Assembly (NCBI GenBank): GCA_035567895.1 | Contig: DATMPC010000001.1 | Span: 151,591-215,590, forward strand | Source of the DNA: Terriglobales bacterium | Lineage (GTDB): Bacteria; Acidobacteriota; Terriglobia; Terriglobales; Acidobacteriaceae | Length of the DNA stretch: 64,000 bases | Direction: 5' to 3' | Shown here: positions 21,024 to 31,279 of the stretch, piece by piece | Numbering within the stretch: position 1 is the stretch's first letter | Layout of the letters: each line of letters starts with the position of its first letter | Made by a program: the position numbers and the translations under genes | Notes under the pieces: model-generated | Told to the model about the DNA's origin: nothing | The model's input: the letters and a program-made list of their open reading frames with translations, nothing else | Database searches by the model: none

Positions 21024-21056
21024 CGTTGGCCTCCCAGGTCACTTCCGTCGCGGGTT

Positions 21057-23672
21057 CTACCTTGGTGCAGGCGGGGACGGCGAACTCGGCGGCGAATTTT
21101 GGTCCTTATTATCCCCCTTAATTGCCCCAAAAAGCTTCCCAAAAAAGCCCTTTTTCTTCTTCTCGTCCTCGGTACTTTGGGCCGTCTGGGACGACTGTAC
21201 TACTGGTGGGGACGAAAGTGGCTGGGCTGCCTGCTGAGTAGGATTAGACACCGGAGGTGGCGCACTCGGATGTGGCCCTACCCCGAAGATCTTCTGGAAG
21301 AAATTTCGCTGGTCGCCGGCGGTCATTTCGCAGTTCTGGTTGGGCTCGGTGCCGACAATGAAGGCTGCATTGTAATCGTTTGGACAGACGGGGGTGGCTA
21401 GGTAATTCGTTACTTTATCGAGCCTTACATCAACCACTCCCGCAGGAGGATTAAACGGGCCAACCCCGTCCTTGTACTGCGGAAGGGCGGTTGCGCGCTT
21501 CATGAACTGTGCCCAGATTGGCGCGGCCGTTTTTGAGCCTTCCAGCTTCAGATCGCTGTAATCGTCATAGCCAACCCAAACAATGCACAACAAATTCGTG
21601 GTATAGCCGGCGAACCAAGCGTCGTGTGACGTACCGGTCTTTCCGGCCGCGGGGGCGGTGAAGCCGTCACGGCCGCGAACTGCGGCAGCAGTACCGTAGT
21701 TGAGCACACCTTCCATCATCGTGGTGGTTACATAGGCCACGCGTGGATCGAGCACCTGACGACTATCCGTAGTGAAGTCCTGCAGGATGTCACCTTTCGC
21801 ATCCCGAACCGAGGAGACGAAGATGGGAGAGATGCGCGTGCCGTTATTAGCGAAAATCGTGTATGCCCCAGCCATATCCATCGGCGTGGCATCGTAGGAG
21901 CCGATAGCCATCGCCGGTGTCGCGCGGACCGATTTGATTCCTGCCGAACGGGCAAGAGCGACAACCTTGTCGTAGCCGATCATCTCCGCAACTTTTATGG
22001 TCGCGTTGTTCAGCGAATGCGCGAGGGCGAAGCTGGCGCTTACGGGCCCGTAGTACTTGTCTTCAAAATTCTTGGGTGTATAGACCTTGTCTTCATATTG
22101 GAAGACGGTCGGTGAATCGTCGACGATGGTGGCCGGAGTGAAGACAGGCTGTCCTCCACTGAGCGCGGTGTTGACGGCTGTCGCGAAGACGAAGGGCTTG
22201 AAGATAGATCCCGTCGGACGACTCGCCACAGAGTGATTCAACTGGCTCATGCCGTAATTGCGTCCACCGGAAAGCGCGAGCACGGCTCCGGTATGGGGAT
22301 CGATGCACACCAACGCGACTTGAGCGTCGGGTCCTGGCCGGACGGTGGTGACTATCTTCGCGTTCTTGCCCTTCCCTTCTCGAACTTTTTTCGTGCGCTG
22401 CTTGCGGACCAATTCGTCCACCTGCTTCATGCCAATATCAATGGCCTCAGCTGCAGCGTGTTGCAGATCCAGATCAAGCGTGGTGTAAATGCGGTAACCG
22501 TTTCCGTTCAGTTCAGTATCTTTGTACTGCGAGAGCAGCGACTCGCGAACCATGTCGACGAAGTAAGGCGCGTCGCTAGCTTCCACGTTTGGAGGAGCCA
22601 GCTTCAGTGGCGCAGCCTTGGCGGCATCTGCCTGTGCTTGAGAGATCACTTCATTGTCGACCATCGCCTGCAGCACGATGTTGCGACGCTCCACAGCACG
22701 GTCAGGGTGACGATATGGCGAGAAGTAAGTTGGGCCATTGACGATCCCAGCCAGCAGCGCCGCTTCGTGAAGAGTGAGGTCCCCGATATCTTTCCCGAAA
22801 TAGGCTTGGGACGCTTCGCCGAATCCTTTGATGGTGAAGGACCCGCGCTGGCCCATGTCCACTTGATTAACGTAGAGCTCGAGAATCTGCTTCTTGGTGA
22901 GACGCTGCTCCAGCTCGGTGGCAATCAGCATCTCCGTCAACTTGCGCTTTATCGTTTGTTGGGGCGTTAGGAAGAAGCCGCGCGCCAATTGCATGGTCAG
23001 CGTCGATCCGCCCTGCTTGTGCCGGGAACGCAGATCGATCAAGACTGCTTCGATAAAGCGTAGGTAGTTAACACCACCATGCTGGAAGAACCTGCGATCC
23101 TCGATGGAGAGGATCGCGTTCACCAGAATGGACGGCATATCCTCGTAGGTGATGAGCCGGCGCTTGGATCGGTTCTCGCGATCGAACAGGCCGGTAACGA
23201 GCTGAGGCTCAAGTTCGTAAGCGTCAAGCCCGCCGCCATTCTTCTGCGTGATGCGATCTATCTTGCCGTCGCTGACATGAATGGTCGCGGATTCAGGCGT
23301 GTGATACGACTCCGGGCCAGGGTTTACCTCGATATAAGAAGCGCCCTCCTTGTAGGTGCCTACACGCGAGCCGTTGCGGTCGCTCTCTTCAGTGTACCCA
23401 GCGCGGCGAAGGTCGACGGCAATGCTGCTGACCTTGAGCGCCTCGCCTACCTTTACCGTCTCAGCGGCAGCGTAGATCTTCGCCGAGTTGGCAAAGATCG
23501 GTCCACTCAGGCGCTTATCAATGATTTTCTGATATTTGACGTAGTAGTACGCGAAGACGCCAAACAGAACGGTGCACACGACGATAAATGCCGCTACCGA
23601 CGCCTTGACTATCGGGTGCGAAAGACGAGCGTGAATGCCTGTCCCGCGGGGGATTTTTAGCTTGATGGCCAA
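21057..23672 (-). CDS. Class A penicillin-binding protein (PBP1b-type glycosyltransferase/transpeptidase)
   Basis: An 871-residue bifunctional peptidoglycan synthase. One membrane anchor (residues about 22-45) is followed by a UB2H-like segment (about 55-145) as in PBP1b. The GT51 domain has its catalytic Glu191 in SIEDRRFFQHGG and the GGSTLTMQLAR motif. The transpeptidase has SIFK (Ser489, Lys492), SLN (553-555) and KTG (678-680). A 70-residue Pro/Ser/Lys-rich tail ends the protein. A TPR gene follows at once; outer-membrane activator lipoproteins of the LpoB type are not seen nearby. Confidence 0.93.
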   Translation of the reverse strand: MAIKLKIPRGTGIHARLSHPIVKASVAAFIVVCTVLFGVFAYYYVKYQKIIDKRLSGPIFANSAKIYAAAETVKVGEALKVSSIAVDLRRAGYTEESDRNGSRVGTYKEGASYIEVNPGPESYHTPESATIHVSDGKIDRITQKNGGGLDAYELEPQLVTGLFDRENRSKRRLITYEDMPSILVNAILSIEDRRFFQHGGVNYLRFIEAVLIDLRSRHKQGGSTLTMQLARGFFLTPQQTIKRKLTEMLIATELEQRLTKKQILELYVNQVDMGQRGSFTIKGFGEASQAYFGKDIGDLTLHEAALLAGIVNGPTYFSPYRHPDRAVERRNIVLQAMVDNEVISQAQADAAKAAPLKLAPPNVEASDAPYFVDMVRESLLSQYKDTELNGNGYRIYTTLDLDLQHAAAEAIDIGMKQVDELVRKQRTKKVREGKGKNAKIVTTVRPGPDAQVALVCIDPHTGAVLALSGGRNYGMSQLNHSVASRPTGSIFKPFVFATAVNTALSGGQPVFTPATIVDDSPTVFQYEDKVYTPKNFEDKYYGPVSASFALAHSLNNATIKVAEMIGYDKVVALARSAGIKSVRATPAMAIGSYDATPMDMAGAYTIFANNGTRISPIFVSSVRDAKGDILQDFTTDSRQVLDPRVAYVTTTMMEGVLNYGTAAAVRGRDGFTAPAAGKTGTSHDAWFAGYTTNLLCIVWVGYDDYSDLKLEGSKTAAPIWAQFMKRATALPQYKDGVGPFNPPAGVVDVRLDKVTNYLATPVCPNDYNAAFIVGTEPNQNCEMTAGDQRNFFQKIFGVGPHPSAPPPVSNPTQQAAQPLSSPPVVQSSQTAQSTEDEKKKKGFFGKLFGAIKGDNKDQNSPPSSPSPPAPR

Positions 23673-23779
23673 TGTAAAGAAAACTTCTACCTACATAGAT
23701 TAGACGAAAGCTGGCCGATGATGGCTATGGAGAACCGGCTATGTTCCATTAGACGCAAAACAAAGCTACTTAGCTGCCC

Positions 23780-24151
23780 CTAGGGAATTACACGGTTAGG
23801 GATCGGATCAATCTTCGTTCCGTTCTTGGCTGCGGGATGGAAGTCCATGTCGAAAGGACGAATCATGGCATCAACATGAACCGTATAGTTCACGCCGATG
23901 ATGCAGTCTCCTCCACCCTTCGCAATCGAGACAAGTTCCGGATTCACCGGTACTCCGATCTCGGCGATCTGTTTCTTCACCTCGCCGCGAATCGCGTTTT
24001 CGTCCAGCGGAGAGTACTCGTTGTTACGCGAGATGCTCTGCAGCTCCTCCTGGAACTGATATGCCTGAATATATGGCGGCATCATCTTCCATAGCAGGTA
24101 GACGACCGCGACTACAACAAAGACGCCGAAGAGCGATTTGAGTCTCGCCAT
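23780..24151 (-). CDS. Membrane-anchored hypothetical protein (DUF4845-like)
   Basis: A 123-residue protein with one N-terminal transmembrane helix (LFGVFVVVAVVYLLWKMM) and a soluble domain of about 90 residues containing IRGEVKKQIAEIGVPVNPELVSI and VNYTVHVDAMI. This layout resembles DUF4845-type pseudopilin-like proteins, but the match is by eye only. It lies 30 bases downstream of proS in the same direction. Confidence 0.7.
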   Translation of the reverse strand: MARLKSLFGVFVVVAVVYLLWKMMPPYIQAYQFQEELQSISRNNEYSPLDENAIRGEVKKQIAEIGVPVNPELVSIAKGGGDCIIGVNYTVHVDAMIRPFDMDFHPAAKNGTKIDPIPNRVIP

Positions 24152-24181
24152 TGCTTAGAAATCAGAGAGCCAGAGCCTGAT

Positions 24182-25912
24182 TTATTGCGTAATTTGCCGC
24201 AATTTTTCAGTAATTTCGCTCATGCTAGCATCCACGGATTGGCGTGTCGAGCGTTGTACCAGCTCAACTTTCCCCTCGGAAACCTTCTTGCCAACATTAA
24301 CTCGATATGGGATTCCCACCAGGTCAGCATCCTTGAACTTTACCCCGGCCCGGTCCTCCCGATCGTCAAGCAACACGTCAAATCCTGCAGCGGCGAGCTT
24401 GGCAGAAACCTCTTCCCCCGCGCCGCGAATGATTGAATCACTGACATTGGTCGGCGTCACCACCACGTCGAAAGGAGCAATCCTGCGGGGAAGCCAGAAT
24501 CCATCGTTGTCATTGCTCTGCTCGATCGCCGAGGTAAGAATCCGTTCTATGCCAATGCCGTAACTGCCCATGATCGGCGCAACCTCCTTCCCAGCCTGAT
24601 CGAGCACTCGCGCACCCATCGACTCGGAATACTTGTAGCCAAGCTTGAAGATATGTCCAATCTCGACGGCTTTTGCCACTACGATCGGCGTTCCGCAGTT
24701 CGGACAGGCTTCGCCGGGCTCCACGTTTCGCACGTCTGCGTATTGTTTTACCGCGAAATCACGACCGGGAGTTACGTTACGCAGGTGATAGTCCTCTTTG
24801 TTAGCTCCTGCAACGAGGTTGGTGCGGCCCTCGAGGGCCTTATCAACGACCAATTCCAAGCCATTGACGCCGATAGGACCTAGGTATCCCGCAGGCGATT
24901 TGAAGGCGCTCTCGATCTCTTCCGCATGCATTGGGCGCACTTCGCGCGCTCCAAGCACGGCGAGAAGTTTGGCTTCGTTCAGCATGTGGTCACCGCGCAC
25001 GAATACCGCGACCGGACGATCCGCCTTCTTGCCGTCCTTATCGTCCCATGTACCAACCAGAGCCAGCGTTTTAATCTTCTGTTTGGGAGACACGCCTAAA
25101 TACCTGGCGACCTCTTCGATGGTCTTCATTCCGGGCGTGTGGACCAATTCGGGAGAGCCGTTGCCCGAGGCCTTCAGATCTTCCACGGGATCGAGCTTCG
25201 ACGTAGCTTTCTCCAGGTTCGCTGCATAACCACACTTCGGACAGCTCGCGACCATGTCTTCGCCGGCATCGGTGTAGACCATGAATTCGTGCGACTGTGA
25301 TCCACCCATTGCCCCAGAATGCGCCTCTACGACCACGAATTTCAGCCCGCAGCGGGTGAAGATCGCGCTGTACGTGTCGTAGTGTTTCCGATAGGACAGA
25401 TCGAGCCCACTCGCGTCGATGTCGAAGGAGTAGGCATCCTTCATGATGAACTGACGCACGCGCAACAATCCCGATTTAGGACGAGGCTCGTCGCGAAACT
25501 TCGTCTGAATCTGGTACCAGATTTGAGGAAGTTGCTTGTAGCTGCGCAGTTCCTTGCGGGCGATTTCGGTCATGACCTCTTCGTGCGTCATGCCCAGGCA
25601 AAGATCGCGTCCACCGCGGTCTTTCAGGCGGAACATGTTGTCGCCCATTACTGACCAGCGTCCGCTCGATTCCCACAACTCGCGCGGATGCAGCGCCGGC
25701 AGAAGGAATTCCTGTCCGATTTTGTCCATCTCATCGCGAACGATGGAGATGATCTTGTTGACCGAGCGCTGTCCCAGAAAAAGATAGGAATAAATACCGG
25801 AGGCGAGCTGGCGAATGTATCCAGCGCGAACGAGAAATTTGTGGCTGGCGACCTCGGCCTCGGCAGGCGCTTCGCGCAGCGTGGGAATAAACAGTTGAGA
25901 CCAGCGATGCAT
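24182..25912 (-). CDS. proS: Prolyl-tRNA synthetase
   Basis: A 576-residue bacterial-type class II ProRS. Class motifs are visible: [14 protein letters not shown], the proline loop TRFRDE-like segment [18 protein letters not shown], and [11 protein letters not shown] near the C-terminus. The YbaK-like editing domain is present between them (about residues 225-400, with [17 protein letters not shown]). It charges tRNA-Pro and clears Ala-tRNA-Pro. Confidence 0.96.
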   Translation of the reverse strand: MHRWSQLFIPTLREAPAEAEVASHKFLVRAGYIRQLASGIYSYLFLGQRSVNKIISIVRDEMDKIGQEFLLPALHPRELWESSGRWSVMGDNMFRLKDRGGRDLCLGMTHEEVMTEIARKELRSYKQLPQIWYQIQTKFRDEPRPKSGLLRVRQFIMKDAYSFDIDASGLDLSYRKHYDTYSAIFTRCGLKFVVVEAHSGAMGGSQSHEFMVYTDAGEDMVASCPKCGYAANLEKATSKLDPVEDLKASGNGSPELVHTPGMKTIEEVARYLGVSPKQKIKTLALVGTWDDKDGKKADRPVAVFVRGDHMLNEAKLLAVLGAREVRPMHAEEIESAFKSPAGYLGPIGVNGLELVVDKALEGRTNLVAGANKEDYHLRNVTPGRDFAVKQYADVRNVEPGEACPNCGTPIVVAKAVEIGHIFKLGYKYSESMGARVLDQAGKEVAPIMGSYGIGIERILTSAIEQSNDNDGFWLPRRIAPFDVVVTPTNVSDSIIRGAGEEVSAKLAAAGFDVLLDDREDRAGVKFKDADLVGIPYRVNVGKKVSEGKVELVQRSTRQSVDASMSEITEKLRQITQ

Positions 25913-26041
25913 GTGGCTCCGTGAGCTGTAAGGTAAAAGATTTATTGTAGCGAAGGAATACGATTCAACGTGGTTCCGGCCGCCCTCGACCGGGTGTTTG
26001 CAGAACCGGCGTCGGTAGCGGCTGCGTGCGTTCCTAGTCGG

Positions 26042-26251
26042 CTATTTCGCGAGCTTGCCCAAAATCTGCTTGGCCAATTTCAGCGCTTCCCCGAAGTGCT
26101 TCTGGTATTCGGTGAACTGCCTATTCAACTCTAGCGACTGATCGGGCGCGAGCCCGGCGTGGAAGAGCATGTCACGGACTTTGACGGGATTGGGAAGTAG
26201 GGTTTCGTCGTTCAAGTCTTCCAGTGCCTGGCGCGGATCGGGGGCAGACAT
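26042..26251 (-). CDS. Small hypothetical protein
   Basis: A 69-residue acidic helical protein from ATG 26251 (SAPDPRQALEDLNDETLLPNPVKVRDML). GAAAGGAA precedes this start; the frame is open 42 bases further upstream. It contains no signal peptide or known motif. The neighbours are proS, 130 bases away, and kdsD upstream. Function unknown. Confidence 0.55.
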   Translation of the reverse strand: MSAPDPRQALEDLNDETLLPNPVKVRDMLFHAGLAPDQSLELNRQFTEYQKHFGEALKLAKQILGKLAK

Positions 26252-26320
26252 GGTTCTTTCCTTTTCTTGTGCTTGCGAATTGTGCGCATTCACCCACCCG
26301 CTACTGCGGGCGGTACTGAC

Positions 26321-27286
26321 CTAAATCGACTCTGTTCCCCAAAGATCGTGCAGATGCAGGACGCCCAACAGACGCGAATCCTCTGCGGTGATAACTAAGG
26401 AGGTAATCTTGCGTTCTTCCATCAGATTCAAGGCAGTCATCGCGAAAGTGGATGCAGGCACGGTAACCGGGGTACGCGTCATGCATTCGCCCGCCTTCAG
26501 GTCCATCGCATCCTTACCACGGTGCTCCAGCAATCGTCGCAAATCGCCATCACTGATCACACCTAGCAACTTCCCATTTTGGGCGACTGTGGTCATGCCC
26601 AGCTTCTTGCGTGACATTTCGTAGATTACCTCATGCATGGAGGTGTCAGGAGCAACGCGCGGGAGGGCGTCGCCGGCGTGCATCAGCTCGGAGACGCGCA
26701 TCAGTTGCTTGCCCAGCTTCCCACCCGGATGCAATTCGGCGAAGTCTTCTTCTTTGAATCCGCGCTTTTCCGCCAGTGCGACGGCGACAGCGTCCCCCAG
26801 AGCAAGCATCGTCGTCGTGCTGGCCGTAGGAGCGAGTCCAAGATTGCATCCTTCGCGGGGGACGGAACAATCGAGTACTACATCCGAAGCCTGTGCCAGC
26901 GTTGACTGCAAATCGCAGGTGAAGCAGATGAGGGCGTCGCCGATCCGTTTGATCTTGGCGAGCAATTTAAGCAACTCTTCGGTCTCGCCGCTGGAAGAGA
27001 GCGCGATAACTACGTCTCCGGTGGCGACCATCCCAAGATCTCCGTGTAGAGCCTCCGCCGGGTGCATGAAGAGCGATGGAGTGCCGGTGGAGCTGAGTGT
27101 CGCCGCGATTTTTTGCGCGATGATTCCACTCTTACCCATTCCAGTGACTACAACGCGAGCTGTGCATCGATGCAGCAGATCCACTGCCCGCTCAAAGCTC
27201 TCCTTCATAGGACCAGCGAGGCGCTCGGCCAGGGCCACGAGCGCTTCCGCTTCAATGCGGACTACGTTTTCCCCAGTAGAGGACAT
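26321..27286 (-). CDS. kdsD: D-arabinose-5-phosphate isomerase (KdsD/KpsF/GutQ)
   Basis: About 321 residues with a SIS domain (VVVTGMGKSGIIAQKIAATLSSTGTPSLFMHPAEALHGDLGM, and SGETEELLKLL) followed by a tandem CBS pair (DTSMHEVIYEMSRKKLGMTTV; TVPASTFAMTALNLMEERKITSLVI). It converts ribulose-5-phosphate to arabinose-5-phosphate for KDO and therefore lipopolysaccharide, which supports a diderm host. ATG 27286 is chosen because homologous sequence begins there; the frame is open to 27343. Confidence 0.92.
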   Translation of the reverse strand: MSSTGENVVRIEAEALVALAERLAGPMKESFERAVDLLHRCTARVVVTGMGKSGIIAQKIAATLSSTGTPSLFMHPAEALHGDLGMVATGDVVIALSSSGETEELLKLLAKIKRIGDALICFTCDLQSTLAQASDVVLDCSVPREGCNLGLAPTASTTTMLALGDAVAVALAEKRGFKEEDFAELHPGGKLGKQLMRVSELMHAGDALPRVAPDTSMHEVIYEMSRKKLGMTTVAQNGKLLGVISDGDLRRLLEHRGKDAMDLKAGECMTRTPVTVPASTFAMTALNLMEERKITSLVITAEDSRLLGVLHLHDLWGTESI

Positions 27287-27358
27287 GGATGGTGAGATGG
27301 TAACAAAGCTATAGGGATTCCTTCGCTGCGCTCGGAATGACAAGAACGTAAGGTGGCG

Positions 27359-28942
27359 TTACTCCCACTCAATCGTTCCCGGCGGCTTTGAAGTAATGTC
27401 GTACACCACACGGTTAATTCCACGAACTTCGTTCACGATGCGGCTCGAGATCGTGCGCAGCACTTCGTAGGGCAGCGGGACCCAATCAGCAGTCATGCCA
27501 TCCTCAGAATGAACAGCGCGGATCGCGCACGTGTACGCGTAGGTGCGATAGTCGCCCATCACTCCCACCGACATCACCGGGAGCAGCACGGCAAACGATT
27601 GCCAGATCTGATTGTAGAGTCCGGCCGACTTGATTTCAGACACCACGATGTCGTCTGCATCCTGAAGCAGCTTCACACGCTCAGGAGTGACTTCCCCGAG
27701 AATGCGCACGGCGAGTCCCGGACCGGGAAACGGCTGACGCTGAAGGATCTCCTCCGGCATACGCAGATCGCGTCCGATGCGGCGCACTTCGTCTTTGAAA
27801 AGATCTTTGAGAGGCTCGATCAGCTTCAGATTCATCTTCTCCGGCAGTCCGCCGACGTTGTGATGAGTCTTGATCGTTTGCGACGGACCGCGAACCGAGC
27901 GGGACTCGATTACATCGGGGTACAACGTTCCTTGCACCAGGAACTCCGCTTTTTTCGCACCGCGGCCGTTCGAAGCCTTCTCCTGCTGATGTCTTCGAAT
28001 CAACTTTTCGGCCTCATCGTCGAAGACCGCGATGAATTCGTTGCCGATGATCTTGCGCTTCTTCTCGGGATCGGTAACTCCGGCGAGCTTCGACAAGAAC
28101 CGATCACTGGCATCGACCGCCACGAGATTCATGCCCAATCTGTCGCGAAGGTTGGCTTGAACCTTCTGAAACTCATCTTTGCGCAGTACGCCGTTGTTAA
28201 CGAAGACGCACGTGAGTCGATCGCCAATGGCGCGGTGCACCAGGACTGCAGCAACGGAGGAATCGACGCCGCCTGACAGCGCGCAGATTGCGTGTCCATC
28301 GCCTACGGTCTCCTTGATAGAAGCCACGGTTTCATCGATAAATCGTTGTGGGGTCCAGTTGGGCTCGGCATGGCAAATGTCGAAGACGAAATTGCGCAGC
28401 AGATCGGTACCGAGTTTGGTGTGATGGACTTCAGGATGGAACTGTACCGCCCACGTCTTCCGTTGCGGATTCTCGATTGCTGCTAGTGCGCTGGAACTTT
28501 TCGCTACGACTCGGAAGCCCGATGGCAGTTCGCGCGCTTCATCTCCGTGCGACATCCATACCGAAAGCGATGCCGGCAAATTGCGAAAGAGCGAAGACTC
28601 AGGTTCGAGGACCTCGACCTGCGCATGTCCATACTCGCGCTTCGGGCCGGGAACAACCTTTCCCCCGAGCTTATGAGTGATGAAATGGAGTCCGTAACAA
28701 ATGCCCAAAACGGGAAGGCCGAGCGAGAGCACGCGCTCGTCCGCCGGCGGAGCATCATCGTCATAAACCGAGCATGGCCCGCCCGAAAGAATGATTCCCG
28801 CAGGGCGATAGCTTTGGATTTCATCAAGCGTGGCCGTGCAAGGAAGAACGACAGAGAAGACGCGCTGTTCGCGAATTCTGCGCGCGATAAGCTGCGTGTA
28901 CTGCGAGCCAAAGTCGAGAATGACAATGGACTGGGGTTCCAT
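27359..28942 (-). CDS. guaA: GMP synthase (glutamine-hydrolysing)
   Basis: A 527-residue GuaA. The class I amidotransferase domain has nucleophile Cys82 in LGICYGLH and His/Glu in VQFHPEVHH. The ATP pyrophosphatase domain has the P-loop [12 protein letters not shown]. The dimerisation domain ends with the conserved [18 protein letters not shown]. It amidates XMP to GMP. A long inverted repeat lies just upstream (28989-29110). Confidence 0.97.
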   Translation of the reverse strand: MEPQSIVILDFGSQYTQLIARRIREQRVFSVVLPCTATLDEIQSYRPAGIILSGGPCSVYDDDAPPADERVLSLGLPVLGICYGLHFITHKLGGKVVPGPKREYGHAQVEVLEPESSLFRNLPASLSVWMSHGDEARELPSGFRVVAKSSSALAAIENPQRKTWAVQFHPEVHHTKLGTDLLRNFVFDICHAEPNWTPQRFIDETVASIKETVGDGHAICALSGGVDSSVAAVLVHRAIGDRLTCVFVNNGVLRKDEFQKVQANLRDRLGMNLVAVDASDRFLSKLAGVTDPEKKRKIIGNEFIAVFDDEAEKLIRRHQQEKASNGRGAKKAEFLVQGTLYPDVIESRSVRGPSQTIKTHHNVGGLPEKMNLKLIEPLKDLFKDEVRRIGRDLRMPEEILQRQPFPGPGLAVRILGEVTPERVKLLQDADDIVVSEIKSAGLYNQIWQSFAVLLPVMSVGVMGDYRTYAYTCAIRAVHSEDGMTADWVPLPYEVLRTISSRIVNEVRGINRVVYDITSKPPGTIEWE

Positions 28943-28988
28943 GATTGAGTGTCGCAGAACCTGGACTTCTATTCAACCTACGCGGGAG

Positions 28989-29110
28989 AGGCGAACACGA
29001 AGGGCGCGAGGATAAAGAAAAGGTCACGAAGAAAATTGAGAGCACTGCTGCATTCCTACCGCAGTCTTTGTGACCTTATTGTGTTGCCTTCCTGCCCTTC
29101 GTGTTCGCCT
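28989..29110. repeat. Long imperfect inverted repeat (hairpin element), copy 1
   Basis: Left arm 28989-29032 begins AGGCGAACACGAAGGGC and contains AAGGTCACGAAG. Right arm 29065-29110 is its reverse complement with scattered changes, ending GCCCTTCGTGTTCGCCT. A spacer of about 30 bases separates them. The same arms occur at 48099-48226. The element fills the space between the ABC permease stop and guaA and could fold into a very long hairpin in RNA or single-stranded DNA. Confidence 0.8.
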
Positions 29111-29117
29111 TTCTGGT

Positions 29118-30566
29118 TCAATCGTAACGTAACGCCTGAACGGGATCGAGGCGAGCCGCGCGCGCTGCAGGATACAGCCCGGCAACTAAACTCACCACCA
29201 GCGAAAATCCAATTGCACCCAAGACCAGCCACAGCGGCACTAACCACACATCGTCTGGAGTGAACTGTTGCTGGCGCTGCATATAGACGCGAGTGCCAAA
29301 GTTAATAACGCGGCCGATGATCCATCCAAGCAATACCCCGAGCGTTCCCCCGAAAATGCCCATAGCGCCAGCTTCTGCGAAGAAGAGCTTCTGCACATCG
29401 CCGTCGCTGGCTCCAATTGCCTTCATGATGCCAATCTCGCGGCGGCGCTCGAGGATCGACATCACCAGCGTGTTGATGATCCCCAGCGACGCGACGGCTA
29501 GTGCGAGGCTGCCGAAGATACCGAGGAACATGTCAAGGATGGCAAAGAACTTCCGCAGGCTGCGGGTAGCATCGAGCAGCGAAAACGTGTTGTAGCCGAG
29601 CTGCTTAATCTTGTCTTCCACTGGTTCCACTTGGGCAGACCGGCCCACTCGCACGATCAGCGCCTGATAACTGTTCGAGACGGGATCGCGATCGCCCGCC
29701 AGGCGAACCTGCGTCATCTGCATCGGCTCAAGTTGCTGCGCGAAGGAGACGGGAACATAAGCCCCGGCGCTGCCCGCGCCACGTATTCCGGCATCGGCCT
29801 TCGACTCAACCAGTCCAACGACCTTCAGCTTCCGTTCCACTGGCGTCACCGCATAGACACTCAATTCGCTGGCGGGGCCGAATTCAGAAGCGCCGGAGGA
29901 CGCGGCCTCATTGTCTTTGAGCAAGTGCCGAGAGGCATAACGAAGCACAATGTCTTTGCCGATCAAGTCTTCCGGCTTGTCGCTCAGACTTTTGGCCTCG
30001 TCGGCTTGCAGAATTACTTCGGCAGCGTCTGGAGCAGAGAAGTATTTGCCCTTCATGTTGTCGAAAGTCTCGAGTTGCCGGGCCGACATCGGGAGCCCGC
30101 TGACCAACTGGTACTCGCGCGTTCTGCCGCGCTCACCGGATTCGTTAGATTCTGGCGAAGCTGATTTCGTTGTGGGCGGCTCCTGCGCCGGAGGATCTTG
30201 AACGGTGCTGGCAGAGTCCAGTCTTACTTCCGCAGGAAAGCGAATGTCCGGATAGACCTCGGAGACCTCGGAAAAACTCGCCATCTTCTGGCGTGCTGGC
30301 TCATCCAGCGCAGGGGGCGGCCCCTTCCTTCTTTCCATGCGGCCGTTCGGTCCCTGCACACGTCTGCCGGAAGTCACGTAGATACTGTCGAACAATCCTG
30401 ACTTTGCGAGCCGCGAGGCGGCGAGACGTTGCAGTCCTATGCCCAGCGAAAGCATCGCTACTAGTGATGCCACTCCGACGGAGATGCCAACCGTCGTGAG
30501 CGAATTGCGAAGCACCGACTCGCGCAGATTGCGCGTGGCGAGCTCGACCAGGTCGCCGGTCTTCAT
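29118..30566 (-). CDS. ABC transporter permease, MacB/FtsX type
   Basis: A 482-residue permease with the MacB layout: one N-terminal membrane helix (LRNSLTTVGISVGVASLVAMLSLGIG), a large periplasmic domain (about 50-330) rich in loops, and three C-terminal helices of the FtsX domain (LDMFLGIFGSLALAVASLGIINTLVMSILERRREIGIMKAIGA, and two more). This family moves or senses lipoproteins, peptides or macrolides rather than importing solutes. Its start overlaps the ATPase stop by four bases, so the two are translationally coupled. Confidence 0.88.
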   Translation of the reverse strand: MKTGDLVELATRNLRESVLRNSLTTVGISVGVASLVAMLSLGIGLQRLAASRLAKSGLFDSIYVTSGRRVQGPNGRMERRKGPPPALDEPARQKMASFSEVSEVYPDIRFPAEVRLDSASTVQDPPAQEPPTTKSASPESNESGERGRTREYQLVSGLPMSARQLETFDNMKGKYFSAPDAAEVILQADEAKSLSDKPEDLIGKDIVLRYASRHLLKDNEAASSGASEFGPASELSVYAVTPVERKLKVVGLVESKADAGIRGAGSAGAYVPVSFAQQLEPMQMTQVRLAGDRDPVSNSYQALIVRVGRSAQVEPVEDKIKQLGYNTFSLLDATRSLRKFFAILDMFLGIFGSLALAVASLGIINTLVMSILERRREIGIMKAIGASDGDVQKLFFAEAGAMGIFGGTLGVLLGWIIGRVINFGTRVYMQRQQQFTPDDVWLVPLWLVLGAIGFSLVVSLVAGLYPAARAARLDPVQALRYD

Positions 30567-31279
30567 GCGGGCACCTCGGAGGGATCCTCGACGAGTTTCC
30601 CGTCGCGCAGAAAGATGAAGCGCGAAGCGTATCGCTCTGCCAGAGAACGCTCATGCGTGACCATCAACACGGTCGTGCCCTCGCCATGGATGGTGTGAAT
30701 CAAATCCATGATTTCGCTTCCCGTGCGGCTATCGAGGTTGCCGGTGGGTTCATCTGCGAGCAACAACTGTGGAGAATTCACCAGCGCTCGCGCTAAGGAA
30801 GCTCGCTGCTGCTCGCCTCCAGAAAGTTCTGAGGGACGATGGTCCAGGCGGTGGCCAAGTCCCACACGCTCGAGAGCAGTCCGCGCGCGACTCAGGCGTT
30901 GCTCGCGGGGCACTTCAGCAAAGCGCATGGGGAGTTCCACATTCTCCAGCACAGTCATCGCGGCGACGAGATTGAATGCTTGGAAGACCATGCCAACCGT
31001 GCTGCGGCGATAGCGAGCGAGTTCCTCTCGAGACATCCGAGCAAGATCGCGCCCGGCAACTGCAACTGAACCTGTTGTTGGAGTGTCGAGTCCGGCGATG
31101 AGGTTCAGCAAGGAAGACTTGCCTGATCCGGAAGTACCCAGCAATGCGACGAACTCCCCTGCCGCGATCGAGAAGCTCACGTCGTTTACTGCGCGAATCT
31201 CTGATTCGCCCATGCGGTAGTTGCGGGAGAGCTTCTGCGCCTGGATGTCGGCGCCTGTCTTATTTTCTGTCGGCATCAA
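30563..31279 (-). CDS. ABC transporter ATPase, MacB/LolD type
   Basis: A 238-residue ATPase with Walker A GTSGSGKSS, signature LSGGEQQRASLARAL and Walker B LLLADEPTGNLD. The segment TVGMVFQAFNLVAAMTVLENVELPM is typical of the LolD/MacB branch. The stop overlaps the permease start by four bases. No adaptor protein or TolC gene is adjacent, so the exported substrate is unknown. An in-frame second Met three bases in is an equal start choice. Confidence 0.92.
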   Translation of the reverse strand: MMPTENKTGADIQAQKLSRNYRMGESEIRAVNDVSFSIAAGEFVALLGTSGSGKSSLLNLIAGLDTPTTGSVAVAGRDLARMSREELARYRRSTVGMVFQAFNLVAAMTVLENVELPMRFAEVPREQRLSRARTALERVGLGHRLDHRPSELSGGEQQRASLARALVNSPQLLLADEPTGNLDSRTGSEIMDLIHTIHGEGTTVLMVTHERSLAERYASRFIFLRDGKLVEDPSEVPA

